A stretch of 64,000 nt of DNA from Gammaproteobacteria bacterium (lineage in GTDB: Bacteria > Pseudomonadota > Gammaproteobacteria > JACKNK01): contig JACKNJ010000008.1 of the NCBI GenBank assembly GCA_024234895.1, positions 62,001 to 126,000 on the forward strand. The letters are read 5' to 3'. This document shows, in pieces, positions 24,959 to 33,320 of this stretch. Under the pieces are notes generated by a model. It ran no database searches and was not told the DNA's origin. It saw nothing but the letters and a program-made list of their open reading frames with translations. The position numbers and the translations under genes were made by a program. Each line of letters opens with the position of its first letter. The first letter of the stretch is position 1.

Positions 24959-27900
24959 CTAGCGCTGCATGTCCAGCAGCATCGCCAGCAATCGGTCCCG
25001 CAAGGGATAAAGTTCAGGCAGCCGTGCCACCGCAGCCTCCGCCTGACCTTCCTCCTTCATACGGATGAGTTCACCGGCCAGGCGATGGATCTCGCTGTGC
25101 AACGTGCCCAAGGCTTCGATTTCCGGGCGGTTCCCATCGTCACGCCCGGCTTCCGCTTTCAGCCATTTCCGAAGCATGCACTGGTCCGGATTCAAGGCCG
25201 GCGGGGAGGAACTCCCTCCCCGCACAAAGCTTTCCACCGTGGTGAGCCAGGCGCGATGCTCGACCGAGGCAAACAGGATCGGCAGGTCATCATGGCTGAT
25301 CGGCATCTGATCAAGCCATGACGCATCGGGGTGCCACGCCGCCAGCCAGGCGAGCATGTCTTCGGGCGGCATGGGGCGGGCGATGGCATAGCCCTGGCCG
25401 AGTTCACAACCCATGTGCAGCAGCATCTCGCCATGCTCCAGGGTCTCGACCCCTTCCGCGATCACCCGGCGCCGGAACGATGTGGCCAGCCCCAGGATGC
25501 CGCTCAGAATCGCCAGATCATCCGGGTCGTCCAGCATGTCGCGCACGAAGCTTTGGTCGATCTTGAGCATGCCGGCCGGCAGGCGCTTCAGGTAGGTCAG
25601 CGACGAATAGCCGGTGCCGAAGTCATCCAGTGCAAACCCGACGCCGATCTCATGGCAGGCCCGAATCACTCTGGAGACCTGGCCGAAGTCCTTGAGCGCG
25701 CTGCTTTCCAGGACTTCCAGTTCCAGATCGCCGGGCGCCAGCCCGGGGTGGTTCGCCACCAGCCGCCGCAAGCGATCGACGAAGTCGGCTTGTTCCAGCT
25801 GGATCGCATCGATATTGACACTGACCGGCAACGACAGACCGACCGCCTTCCAGTCCTCGATCTGCTGCATCGCGGTGTCCAGCACCCATTCACCGATCTG
25901 GATCGCGAGCGGATGATTGGTGATCAGCGGCAGGAATTTGCCGGGCGGCAGCACACCCCGCTCAGGATGTCGCCAGCGGATCAGAGCTTCCGCGCCGATG
26001 ACCTCGCCGGTGCGCATGTTGACCTTGGGCTGGTAGTGGAGGACGAACTCCCGGTCATGCAGCGCCTGCCTGATCCGTTCCAGGCTTTCGTGATGTCCGC
26101 GCACACTGCGATCGTGGTCGGCGTCGAAGATGCGGTAGCGATTCTTGCCCGCCAGCTTGGCCTGATACATCGCCTGATCGGCCTGACGCAGCAGCTGGTC
26201 GGCATCGATGGGCTCAGCCTGCGGGTAGAAGGTGACGCCCAGACTGGCCGATACCCGCAGGGCATGATCGTCCTTGTGGAAGACCTCATTCGCTGCCGCC
26301 AGCAGGCGCGACAGCATGGGCACGGTGGTTTCGACATCGGGCAGATCGAGCAGAATCGCGACGAATTCATCGCCGCCCAGGCGCGCCAGGGTGTCGCCTT
26401 CGCGCAAGGCGCGCTTCATGTGGCCGGCCAGACTGGTCAGAAGCTGGTCGCCGACGTCATGGCCATATTGGTCGTTGACCGCCTTGAACCCGTCCAGATC
26501 GAGATAGGCCACGGCCACCTTGGTGTCGCGGCGCTGCACCTGCCGCATCGCCTGTTGCAGACGGTCGGCGAGCAGAACCCGGTTGGGCAGCCCCGTCAGG
26601 GTGTCGTAATGGGCGATATGTTCAAGCTGCTGCTGGTACTGCTTGCGGTCGCTGATGTCTCGGGCGAAACCCACGGTACCGATGGTCTTGCCATCCAGCG
26701 TGACGGGTGACTTGTAGGTTTCGATCCAGATCGTCCTGCCTTGCGAAAACAGGGGTTCCTCGACCGTCTTCGCCTTGCCCGAACGGAGCACTTCCAGGTC
26801 ATCGGCGCGGTAGTGCCGGGCATCTTCCTCCGGGAACAGGTCGAGATCCGTCTTGCCCTCCAGATCGTTCGACGAGGGCAGGCCCGCAATATCGGCGTAG
26901 GCCTGATTGGCCGCGAGGAGACGGCTTTCCGTGTCCTTCAGCCAGACCATGAACGGGAAGTTGTCCAGCACCGCCCGCTGATACTGTTCGCGTGCCTTCA
27001 ATGCCGCTTCGGCCTGCTTGCGTTGGGTGATGTCTCGCGCCACGGCGAGGACGGTCTTGACCTTGCCATCCGCGCCAAAGTCCGGGGTCAGACGCCAATT
27101 GAAGACGCCATGACCGGTCGGGCCGTCGAGTTCGAATTCCGTTTCATAGGGTTCCCCGGTCAGGAAGGGCTGGCGGATGGCCTGTTCCCAGAATTCGCAC
27201 ATCGCTTCCGGAAAGCCGATTTCGTGATGCGTCTTGCCGACAAAGGCGGCGGCCGGCAAGCCCGTCACTTCCTTGGCGTTATCGGAGACGAACAGATGCC
27301 GGCCCTCCGCGTCGAAACGCATGATCACGTCGGGCAGGGCCGCGATCAGCGAACGCTGCGCTTCCTCGCTGGCTTTCAGAGCCAGTTCGGTGCGTTTGCG
27401 CGCATCGATATTGACGGTATAGCCAGCGCCCAGCAGGGGCTGGCTCGCGGCGTCGCGATGCGTCACCCGACCCACTGTCTGCAACCAGGCATAGCCGTCA
27501 TGCCGGTTCTCGAAGCGGTATTCGCAATCGAACCCGCTTACCGTCTCCGGCAACAGCGCCTGCGCCACCAGCGCCATGAAATGCCCGCGATCATCGGGAT
27601 GCACCCGCGCCACCCAGCCTTCCAGGGTGTCCGGGGCATCGGACGCATCGAGGCCCAGAGTGACGAGGGCGCTGCCTTCGTAGCCCAGCTTGCCGGCGAC
27701 GAAGTCGATCTCCCAGATCAGGATCTGCGCCGCCTCCATGGCCAGGGCAATACGACGCTCTTCCCGTTTGTACTCCGTAATGTCGTCATACACCCCGAGC
27801 ACGCCGATGTTTTCACCCTGACGGTCGTAGAGGGGCGTCTTGGAGGTCCGCAACCAGATGGTCTTGCCGTCCGGCGTGGCCTGCGGCTCTTCATAGTTCA

Positions 27901-29347
27901 GCCGCGGCTGCCCGGATTCCACCACACGTTTGTCGTCGGCACGGTAGAGATCGGCTTGCGCGGCCCAGCCCATGGCGTAGTCGTCCAGGCCGAGCAGGTC
28001 GTCGGGCGACGCCTTGCCGGCGTCGTGCGCAAAGGCCGGATTGCAGCCCAGGTAACGGCCTTCCCGGTCTTTCCAGAAGACGCGCAGCGGCACGGTGTCG
28101 ATGACCTGTTGCAGCAAGTCCCGGGACCGGGCGAGCGCCGCCTTCATGTCCTCCAGGGCCTGCGCGTCGGCATGGCGCTGGGTAATGTCGCGGCTGATCA
28201 GGACGAAGCGCGGACCGGCCTCGTCATCGGCCTGCAAGGGGGCGGCGGAGAGTTCGAACCAGAGCTCCCCTTGCGGCGAGTCCGATCGATACGTCTCGCC
28301 ATAGGAAACGCCGTGTTGCGCCGCCCCGTCGATGGCGCGTTGGAAGGCGTCGGCGGCATCGGGCGGCAGGACCTCGGCAAACCGCTTGCCCAAAAACGCG
28401 TCCGGTTGCCAACCCAGCAGGTCAAGGCGATGGGTGTGGTACTCGAGAACCCGACCCTCGACGTCCACTTCAAACAGCAGATCGGGCATGGCATTCAGGA
28501 TGGCCTGCAACTGATTGCGCGCCGCATGGGTGGCTGCCTCGGCGCGGATCAGCGCCTCTTCGGCACGTCCGCGCTCGACAGCCAGGCCGGTGATGCGCGC
28601 CGCAGCCCTGAGATGGCTCAACTGCCTGGGCGTCGGCGTGCGCGGTTCCGTGGCGTAAAACGCCAGGGCACCCAGCACCTTGCCGCTGCTGCTGACGAAC
28701 GGATGGGACCAGCAAGCGGCAACGCCCGCCCGCTTCGCGATTCCGGCCAAGGGTGCCCAAAGTGGATCGGCCTGGATGTCGCTGACGATGACGGGCGTAT
28801 TCCAGAAGATCGCCGTGCCGCACGACCCGACATTCGGCCCGACCGCATAGCCGTTGACCGCCGCGTTGTATTCATCCGGCAGGCTGGGCCCGGCGCCAAA
28901 CACGAAGCGGCCTTGATCGACCAGCAGGATCGAGCATTTGAACTCGGGGTTCTGCTCCTCGACGATCCGCGCGATGGCATCGAGCGTGCCCGCCATCGTC
29001 GCCTCGGCCGCGCTCGGTTGATCGGCTTCGGGCTGCGCGGTGGTCGGAACGCTCCGCCCGAGGACATAGAAGCCATCCCCTTGTTTCGCCACTTCCATGT
29101 GCAACGGGAGCGTCCTGCCGTCGCGCGTGATGTGACCGGCGGAGAACGACGTTTCCCCGTTATCCAGTGCGGCCTGCACGCGCGCGCGGTCGCCCGGGGC
29201 GATCCAGTCGAGGAACGGCTTCCCGGCAAGTTCCGCGACGTCAAAACCGGTCCTGGCCTTGAAGGCATCGCTGACGCGGACAAATTGCCCCTTGCCCATC
29301 GCCCGGACGATCATGGGGTCGTCGATGCTTACCGCCACCCTGGACAT
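24959..29347 (-). CDS. GAF/multi-PAS GGDEF-EAL protein with C-terminal CZB zinc-binding domain
   Basis: 1462 residues, no membrane span, so probably cytosolic. Rough order: PAS (1-115), GAF (120-265), five PAS domains (285-910), GGDEF (915-1080), EAL (1090-1340), CZB (1345-1462). The diguanylate cyclase motif GGDEF is intact, with an inhibitory-site RxxD (REGD) five residues before it. The phosphodiesterase side keeps EALIRW, DDFGTGYSS, KIDQSFV and AEGVET, so both activities look possible. The tail has His1364 (HRAW), Cys1390 (CMLRKW), His1417 and His1421 (HSEIH), the 3His-1Cys zinc set of CZB domains. The ATG at 29347 has AGGTGG about eight bases upstream; an in-frame TTG at 29368 is less likely. 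Confidence 0.9.
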   Translation of the reverse strand: MSRVAVSIDDPMIVRAMGKGQFVRVSDAFKARTGFDVAELAGKPFLDWIAPGDRARVQAALDNGETSFSAGHITRDGRTLPLHMEVAKQGDGFYVLGRSVPTTAQPEADQPSAAEATMAGTLDAIARIVEEQNPEFKCSILLVDQGRFVFGAGPSLPDEYNAAVNGYAVGPNVGSCGTAIFWNTPVIVSDIQADPLWAPLAGIAKRAGVAACWSHPFVSSSGKVLGALAFYATEPRTPTPRQLSHLRAAARITGLAVERGRAEEALIRAEAATHAARNQLQAILNAMPDLLFEVDVEGRVLEYHTHRLDLLGWQPDAFLGKRFAEVLPPDAADAFQRAIDGAAQHGVSYGETYRSDSPQGELWFELSAAPLQADDEAGPRFVLISRDITQRHADAQALEDMKAALARSRDLLQQVIDTVPLRVFWKDREGRYLGCNPAFAHDAGKASPDDLLGLDDYAMGWAAQADLYRADDKRVVESGQPRLNYEEPQATPDGKTIWLRTSKTPLYDRQGENIGVLGVYDDITEYKREERRIALAMEAAQILIWEIDFVAGKLGYEGSALVTLGLDASDAPDTLEGWVARVHPDDRGHFMALVAQALLPETVSGFDCEYRFENRHDGYAWLQTVGRVTHRDAASQPLLGAGYTVNIDARKRTELALKASEEAQRSLIAALPDVIMRFDAEGRHLFVSDNAKEVTGLPAAAFVGKTHHEIGFPEAMCEFWEQAIRQPFLTGEPYETEFELDGPTGHGVFNWRLTPDFGADGKVKTVLAVARDITQRKQAEAALKAREQYQRAVLDNFPFMVWLKDTESRLLAANQAYADIAGLPSSNDLEGKTDLDLFPEEDARHYRADDLEVLRSGKAKTVEEPLFSQGRTIWIETYKSPVTLDGKTIGTVGFARDISDRKQYQQQLEHIAHYDTLTGLPNRVLLADRLQQAMRQVQRRDTKVAVAYLDLDGFKAVNDQYGHDVGDQLLTSLAGHMKRALREGDTLARLGGDEFVAILLDLPDVETTVPMLSRLLAAANEVFHKDDHALRVSASLGVTFYPQAEPIDADQLLRQADQAMYQAKLAGKNRYRIFDADHDRSVRGHHESLERIRQALHDREFVLHYQPKVNMRTGEVIGAEALIRWRHPERGVLPPGKFLPLITNHPLAIQIGEWVLDTAMQQIEDWKAVGLSLPVSVNIDAIQLEQADFVDRLRRLVANHPGLAPGDLELEVLESSALKDFGQVSRVIRACHEIGVGFALDDFGTGYSSLTYLKRLPAGMLKIDQSFVRDMLDDPDDLAILSGILGLATSFRRRVIAEGVETLEHGEMLLHMGCELGQGYAIARPMPPEDMLAWLAAWHPDASWLDQMPISHDDLPILFASVEHRAWLTTVESFVRGGSSSPPALNPDQCMLRKWLKAEAGRDDGNRPEIEALGTLHSEIHRLAGELIRMKEEGQAEAAVARLPELYPLRDRLLAMLLDMQR

Positions 29348-29441
29348 TCCGGCCACCACCTCTCGCAATCAACGAAGTTTACGAATTCGTCACTGATCAA
29401 GTGATTCGACCAGTTATCGGACACGGCGAATTTGCCGTTCG

Positions 29442-29651
29442 TCAAACAATCGACCAGTTGCCCAAGCTCGTGAACACCTGAATCCATGAATTCACCGGCC
29501 TGCACCCCAGAACCTTGCGGTAGACGGGGTCAGTTGCCTTCCATTGCAGGGTCTCGTGGAAAAGGGCACCGCCCCCCCTTTTGCCCATTCTTTGGGCTTG
29601 TTCGGCTTTATCTCCGCTCCTTTTACCAATCTTTTCGTAATGCGTGAACAA
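29442..29651 (-). other. Possible remnant reading frame, low confidence
   Basis: A 69-codon frame opposite a lower-GC stretch with homopolymer runs (seven G). The translation (KATDPVYRKVLGCRPVNSW in the middle) resembles nothing I know. It lies next to the purH fragment in a 650-base region without an intact gene (29348-30001), so it may be debris from the same rearrangement. Confidence 0.2.
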
Positions 29652-29676
29652 ACGGTTTCGTTTGCCATGACGCTAC

Positions 29677-29954
29677 GACGCCTGGCCGGCGGAACGGGTG
29701 GGCTATCTCGACGTCCAGCGGGTCAAGGGCGACCTGCTGGTGCAGGATGCCGACCTGGCCCTGCTCGACGACATGAAGGTGGTCACAGGGCGCGCGCCGA
29801 CCGACGAGGAAATGGCCGATCCGCTGTTTGGCTGGACGCTCGCCGGATTCGTGAAATCGAACGCCAGCGGCACCGCCAAGGGCAACATGACCATCGCGGT
29901 TTCGGCGCCGGCCAGATGAGCCGCGTCACCTCCACCCGCATCGCCGGCATCAAT
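29677..29954 (+). pseudogene. Decayed duplicate of the purH transformylase domain
   Basis: About 278 bases match purH positions 23575-23853 at roughly 80 percent by eye. The translation reads GYLDVQRVKGDLLVQDADLA and KGNMTIAV, parallel to GYLDFKRVKGGLLVQDADLA and KGNMTIGV in purH. Similarity begins and ends abruptly. After ACCATCGCGG two extra bases shift the frame, although the nucleotide match continues through CAGATGAGCCGCGT to GCATCAA. There is no start or domain context, so it cannot be functional. It lies 5.6 kb from purH on the same strand. Confidence 0.9.
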
Positions 29955-30001
29955 TGCGGGTTCTGCTGGCGTCGTTCACTGACGACAAACGACCCGACGG
30001 G

Positions 30002-30988
30002 TCAGTGACGGAATGGGGGCACGTGGCGGGCGATGCCGGCATCGCCGAATACGCCCGCGAACAACACACGTCGCAGCTTGGCCCAGTAGGCGCCGATCAG
30101 GATCACGAACACGCCGAAGCCGATGATCACGGTCAGCACCACGTCACCAAGCTCGAACTCGCCGCGGGTGAGCAGATAGCCGACCGACGCGATCGCATAA
30201 CCAAGGCTGGAGACGAGCATTGCCCGGCGGTCGATGAACAGCGCGACCAGCACGAACCCCCCGAAGAACGCCAGCGTTATCAAGGCGTTGATGACTTCGT
30301 CATCGCCGTTGGCGAGCAGCATCGACATGCTGCCGTGGACCAGCAAGGGCGCGGCCAGCAGGTGCAGCCAGAAGCCGGTGTCGCTGCGCCAGTTGCGACG
30401 TTCGCGATCGCTGGCGTCGAAGCCCATCGCGCCCACGAACACCAGCCCGCCGAGACCGATGACCAGCGGCGCCGACGAGAGGGTCTCCTCGACGGTGAGG
30501 CCGAACACCGACAACACGACCCCGAACAAGCCAAGGGTCAACGGCACGGTCGAGAACGGCATCCGGTAACGCCAGAAATACGCGCCGGACACCAACGCCA
30601 CCGCCGCCGAACTGATCAGTCCGGTGTGCGTGTCGTCGAAACCGACGATGCTGCCGACGAAATAGAGCAGCGCGAGCAGCAACGCGATGCCCGGCAGCGC
30701 CAGGCGGCGCACCCGCACCAGCCATTCGGCGGTCGCGGTGAGCACCACGATCGGGGCGATGCGCTCGAACCCGACCAGGTCGAACTGCGCCATCGCGATG
30801 GTCACGAACAGCACGCCCAGGGTGATGAAGATGTCGCCGAAGCTGCGCACGAAGCGCAGTTGCTCCTCGCCTTCCGCGTCCTCGTCGTCGCGGTGCAGGT
30901 ACTCGTCCGCGAAGGCCATCAGCGCGTCGACCTGCGCGGGTTCGATCACGCCGCGCCGGGCGGCCGCGTCGAGCAGTTCCCGGTCCAT
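30002..30988 (-). CDS. Multi-span membrane protein of unknown function, coupled to hemF
   Basis: 328 residues from the ATG at 30988, which overlaps the hemF stop (TGATG). A soluble acidic N-terminus of about 60 residues (DEYLHRDDEDAEGEEQ) precedes eight to ten hydrophobic segments. The pattern recalls DUF2157-type membrane proteins, but I see no diagnostic motif. The one-base overlap with hemF implies translational coupling. Confidence 0.78.
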   Translation of the reverse strand: MDRELLDAAARRGVIEPAQVDALMAFADEYLHRDDEDAEGEEQLRFVRSFGDIFITLGVLFVTIAMAQFDLVGFERIAPIVVLTATAEWLVRVRRLALPGIALLLALLYFVGSIVGFDDTHTGLISSAAVALVSGAYFWRYRMPFSTVPLTLGLFGVVLSVFGLTVEETLSSAPLVIGLGGLVFVGAMGFDASDRERRNWRSDTGFWLHLLAAPLLVHGSMSMLLANGDDEVINALITLAFFGGFVLVALFIDRRAMLVSSLGYAIASVGYLLTRGEFELGDVVLTVIIGFGVFVILIGAYWAKLRRVLFAGVFGDAGIARHVPPFRH

Positions 30989-31905
30989 CAACTGGCCAGC
31001 CAGTCGGTCGGCTTGAGGTAGGTCTCGTAGAGTTCGGCCTCCGGCGTGCCCGCTTCCGGGCGCCAGTTGTAGCGCCACTTCACCTCGGGCGGCAGCGACA
31101 TCAGGATGGATTCGGTACGGCCGGCACCGCTTTGCAGGCCGAACAGCGTGCCGCGGTCGTAGACCAGGTTGAATTCGACGTAGCGGCCGCGACGGTAGGC
31201 CTGGAAGTCGCGCTCGCGCTCACCGTACGGGTGATTCTTGCGCGCCTCGACGATGGGCAGATAGGCGTCGATGTAGCCGTTGCCGACCGCCTGCATGAAG
31301 GCGAAGGTCCGCTCGAAGCCCCACTCGTTCAGGTCGTCGTAGAACAGGCCGCCGATGCCGCGCGGTTCCTGGCGGTGCTTGAGGAAGAAGTACTCGTCGC
31401 ACCAGTTCTTGAAACGCGGGTAGACCTCGTCACCGAACGGCGTGCACAGATCGCGCGCGGTGCGGTGCCAGTGAATCACGTCGTCGCGGTTGGCGTAGTA
31501 CGGGGTCAGGTCGAAACCGCCGCCGAACCACCACACCGGCGCCTCGCCTTCCTTCTCGGCAATGAAAAAGCGCACGTTGGCGTGCGAGGTCGGCACGTAG
31601 GGATTGCGCGGATGGATGACCAGTGAAACGCCCATGGCCTGAAAGCCACGTCCCGCCAGTTGCGGGCGGTTGGCGGTCGCGGATGGCGGCAGGTTGCTGC
31701 CGAACACATGCGAGAAGTTCACCCCGCCCTTTTCCAGCACCTCGCCGCCCTCGATGGCGCGGGTGCGGCCACCGCCACCGTTGGCGTTGTCCCAGGCGTC
31801 CTCGATGAAGCGGGCGCCCGGTTCCTGGCCTTCCAGCGCGGTGCAGATGCGGTCCTGCAAGCCCAGCAGGTAGGCCTTCACGGCGGCGGTATCGATTTCA
31901 CTCAT
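30988..31905 (-). CDS. hemF: Aerobic coproporphyrinogen III oxidase
   Basis: Oxygen-dependent decarboxylation of coproporphyrinogen III to protoporphyrinogen IX. 305 residues, usual length. Family motifs are present: GGGGRTRAIEGGEVLEKGGV near the N-terminus, ANVRFFIAE, WWFGGGFDLTPYY, the catalytic-region histidines in DVIHWHRTARDLC, and GRYVEFNLVYDRGTLFGLQS. The ATG at 31905 follows a GGAG. It indicates that the host can make haem aerobically. Confidence 0.97.
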   Translation of the reverse strand: MSEIDTAAVKAYLLGLQDRICTALEGQEPGARFIEDAWDNANGGGGRTRAIEGGEVLEKGGVNFSHVFGSNLPPSATANRPQLAGRGFQAMGVSLVIHPRNPYVPTSHANVRFFIAEKEGEAPVWWFGGGFDLTPYYANRDDVIHWHRTARDLCTPFGDEVYPRFKNWCDEYFFLKHRQEPRGIGGLFYDDLNEWGFERTFAFMQAVGNGYIDAYLPIVEARKNHPYGERERDFQAYRRGRYVEFNLVYDRGTLFGLQSGAGRTESILMSLPPEVKWRYNWRPEAGTPEAELYETYLKPTDWLAS

Positions 31906-31924
31906 CGGAGGTACTCCAAAACGA

Positions 31925-31950
31925 CACCGGCCCGCGAAGGCGGGCCGGTG
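31925..31950 (-). terminator. Rho-independent terminator between the small membrane protein and hemF
   Basis: CACCGGCCCGC (31925-31935) pairs perfectly with GCGGGCCGGTG (31940-31950) around a four-base loop. Read on the minus strand the stem is followed by GTCGTTTT. It would end the transcript of the gene at 31981-32556 and separate it from hemF. Confidence 0.75.
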
Positions 31951-31980
31951 GGATCAATAACGGTGACTCGGATCAGCCGG

Positions 31981-32556
31981 TTACCACGGCATGAAGCGGT
32001 TCATCATGCCCATCGGGCGGGCGACGTTGTAGTTCATCGCGTTGATGTCGTAGCCCATGCGCCGGGTCGAGACCGCCATGGTCTGGATGCTGCGATTCAT
32101 CTGATTCATGTTGCTCAGGATCGGCTCAAGGGTGTCGATGCTGTCGTTCATCTTGGTCAGGCTGACCATGATCGGCTCAAGCACCTTCATCTCGCCGGCG
32201 ACGTCTTCCATGTTCACCGCCATGGAATCGACGCGGTCGGTCATGACCACGATGCTGCGGGTGATCTGGCCCATGTTGTCGGTCATCACGGACATGTTGT
32301 GGTCGGCGGACCGCGCCAGCAGGGCCATGTCGGTGGTCAGGCTGTAGATCAGGTAGAAGCCATAGAAGGCCAGCACGATGAACGCGAACATCGACGGATA
32401 GACCACGAATTCCCAACGCTTGGCGCTGCGCTCGAAGCTGCGGGTGAAGCGTTCCATGCATTCCGCGCCGGCGGTCACCGGATCGGGAATCGGCGCGGGC
32501 GGGATACCGGGAAGGACTTGCTGCGCGTAAGTCGGGATGTCGCCGGGCGGGGTCAT
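31981..32556 (-). CDS. Small single-span membrane protein with a long Met/Asn-rich helical tail
   Basis: 191 residues from the ATG at 32556, with AGAGG eight bases upstream. One hydrophobic segment (YPSMFAFIVLAFYGFYLIYS) at residues 53-72, then about 120 residues with regularly spaced Met, Ile and Val (SVMTDNMGQITRSIVVMTDR, SMAVNMEDVAGEM), which should form a coiled coil. The order suggests an inner-membrane anchor with a periplasmic helical rod. I do not know its function. It is monocistronic by the terminator at 31925-31950. Confidence 0.78.
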   Translation of the reverse strand: MTPPGDIPTYAQQVLPGIPPAPIPDPVTAGAECMERFTRSFERSAKRWEFVVYPSMFAFIVLAFYGFYLIYSLTTDMALLARSADHNMSVMTDNMGQITRSIVVMTDRVDSMAVNMEDVAGEMKVLEPIMVSLTKMNDSIDTLEPILSNMNQMNRSIQTMAVSTRRMGYDINAMNYNVARPMGMMNRFMPW

Positions 32557-32735
32557 CAAAATGCCTCTGGGTAATGCTGCGGCGCCGCTGTCCGACGCCG
32601 AAATTCATGGCTTGTTTCTAATGTTCTAATGGGCCCGTGAGTGCACGGGGGGCAATCATAAACACAGGCTTCCGACCGTCGCCAGCACATTTACAAATGG
32701 TTGTAATAGAAGGATTTTATTTGCATTGAGATATA

Positions 32736-33317
32736 TCAGCCGAGGCGCAGCCGACTGCCATCCGTGACATTGAATATCGGCGTCGGGCCGGCTAGCCCGG
32801 AGGTCGCGCCGGACAGCAGGAAATCGACGGATCGACCGGTCCGCAACCGGGTCTGCAAGGCGTTGCGGGCAGGGGGACGACCGGCCAGATTGGCACTGGT
32901 GGAAACGATCGCCCCGCCAAAGGCGCGGCAGAGATCGGCGACCAGCGGATGCGCGGTGACCCGGACGGCGATCCCGCTGTGATCGCCGCGCAGCCAGTAC
33001 GGCGTGTCCTTGCGGGCGGGCATCACCCACGTCACCGGGCCTGGCCAGGTCGCCAGCGCCTTCGCGTAGCTGGCATCCGCTGCCGGCGCGACAAACGGAT
33101 CGAGTTGTTCGAAGTCGGCCGCGATCAGGATCAGCCCCTTGTGCATCGGTCGACGCTTGGCGATCAGCAGGCGTGTCACCGCGTCAGGGTCGAGCGGATC
33201 GCAGCCCAGGCCGTAGACCCCTTCGGTCGGATAGGCGACCAGACCGCCCCCGGCAAGCACCGCCGCCGCCCGTTTGATGCGGAAGGCGCACTCCGGACAA
33301 CCGCTGGTGGATGGCAC
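32736..33317 (-). CDS. tsaC: Threonylcarbamoyl-AMP synthase TsaC
   Basis: Makes threonylcarbamoyl-AMP for the t6A37 modification of tRNA. 193 residues. The YrdC fold shows the lysine/arginine patch (TEGVYGLGCDP, then LLIAKRRPMHKGLILIA), the PGPVTWVMPA strand and STSANLAG. It starts with GTG at 33317, four bases after the topA stop; no ATG is available in a suitable place. Order topA-tsaC-hemF on one strand is common in gammaproteobacteria. Confidence 0.93.
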   Translation of the reverse strand: MPSTSGCPECAFRIKRAAAVLAGGGLVAYPTEGVYGLGCDPLDPDAVTRLLIAKRRPMHKGLILIAADFEQLDPFVAPAADASYAKALATWPGPVTWVMPARKDTPYWLRGDHSGIAVRVTAHPLVADLCRAFGGAIVSTSANLAGRPPARNALQTRLRTGRSVDFLLSGATSGLAGPTPIFNVTDGSRLRLG

Positions 33318-33320
33318 GGA

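Noticed and set aside
26741..29404. 887-codon open frame opposite the GGDEF/EAL gene
   Set aside because: Shadow frame; the opposite strand shows complete PAS, GAF, GGDEF and EAL motifs.
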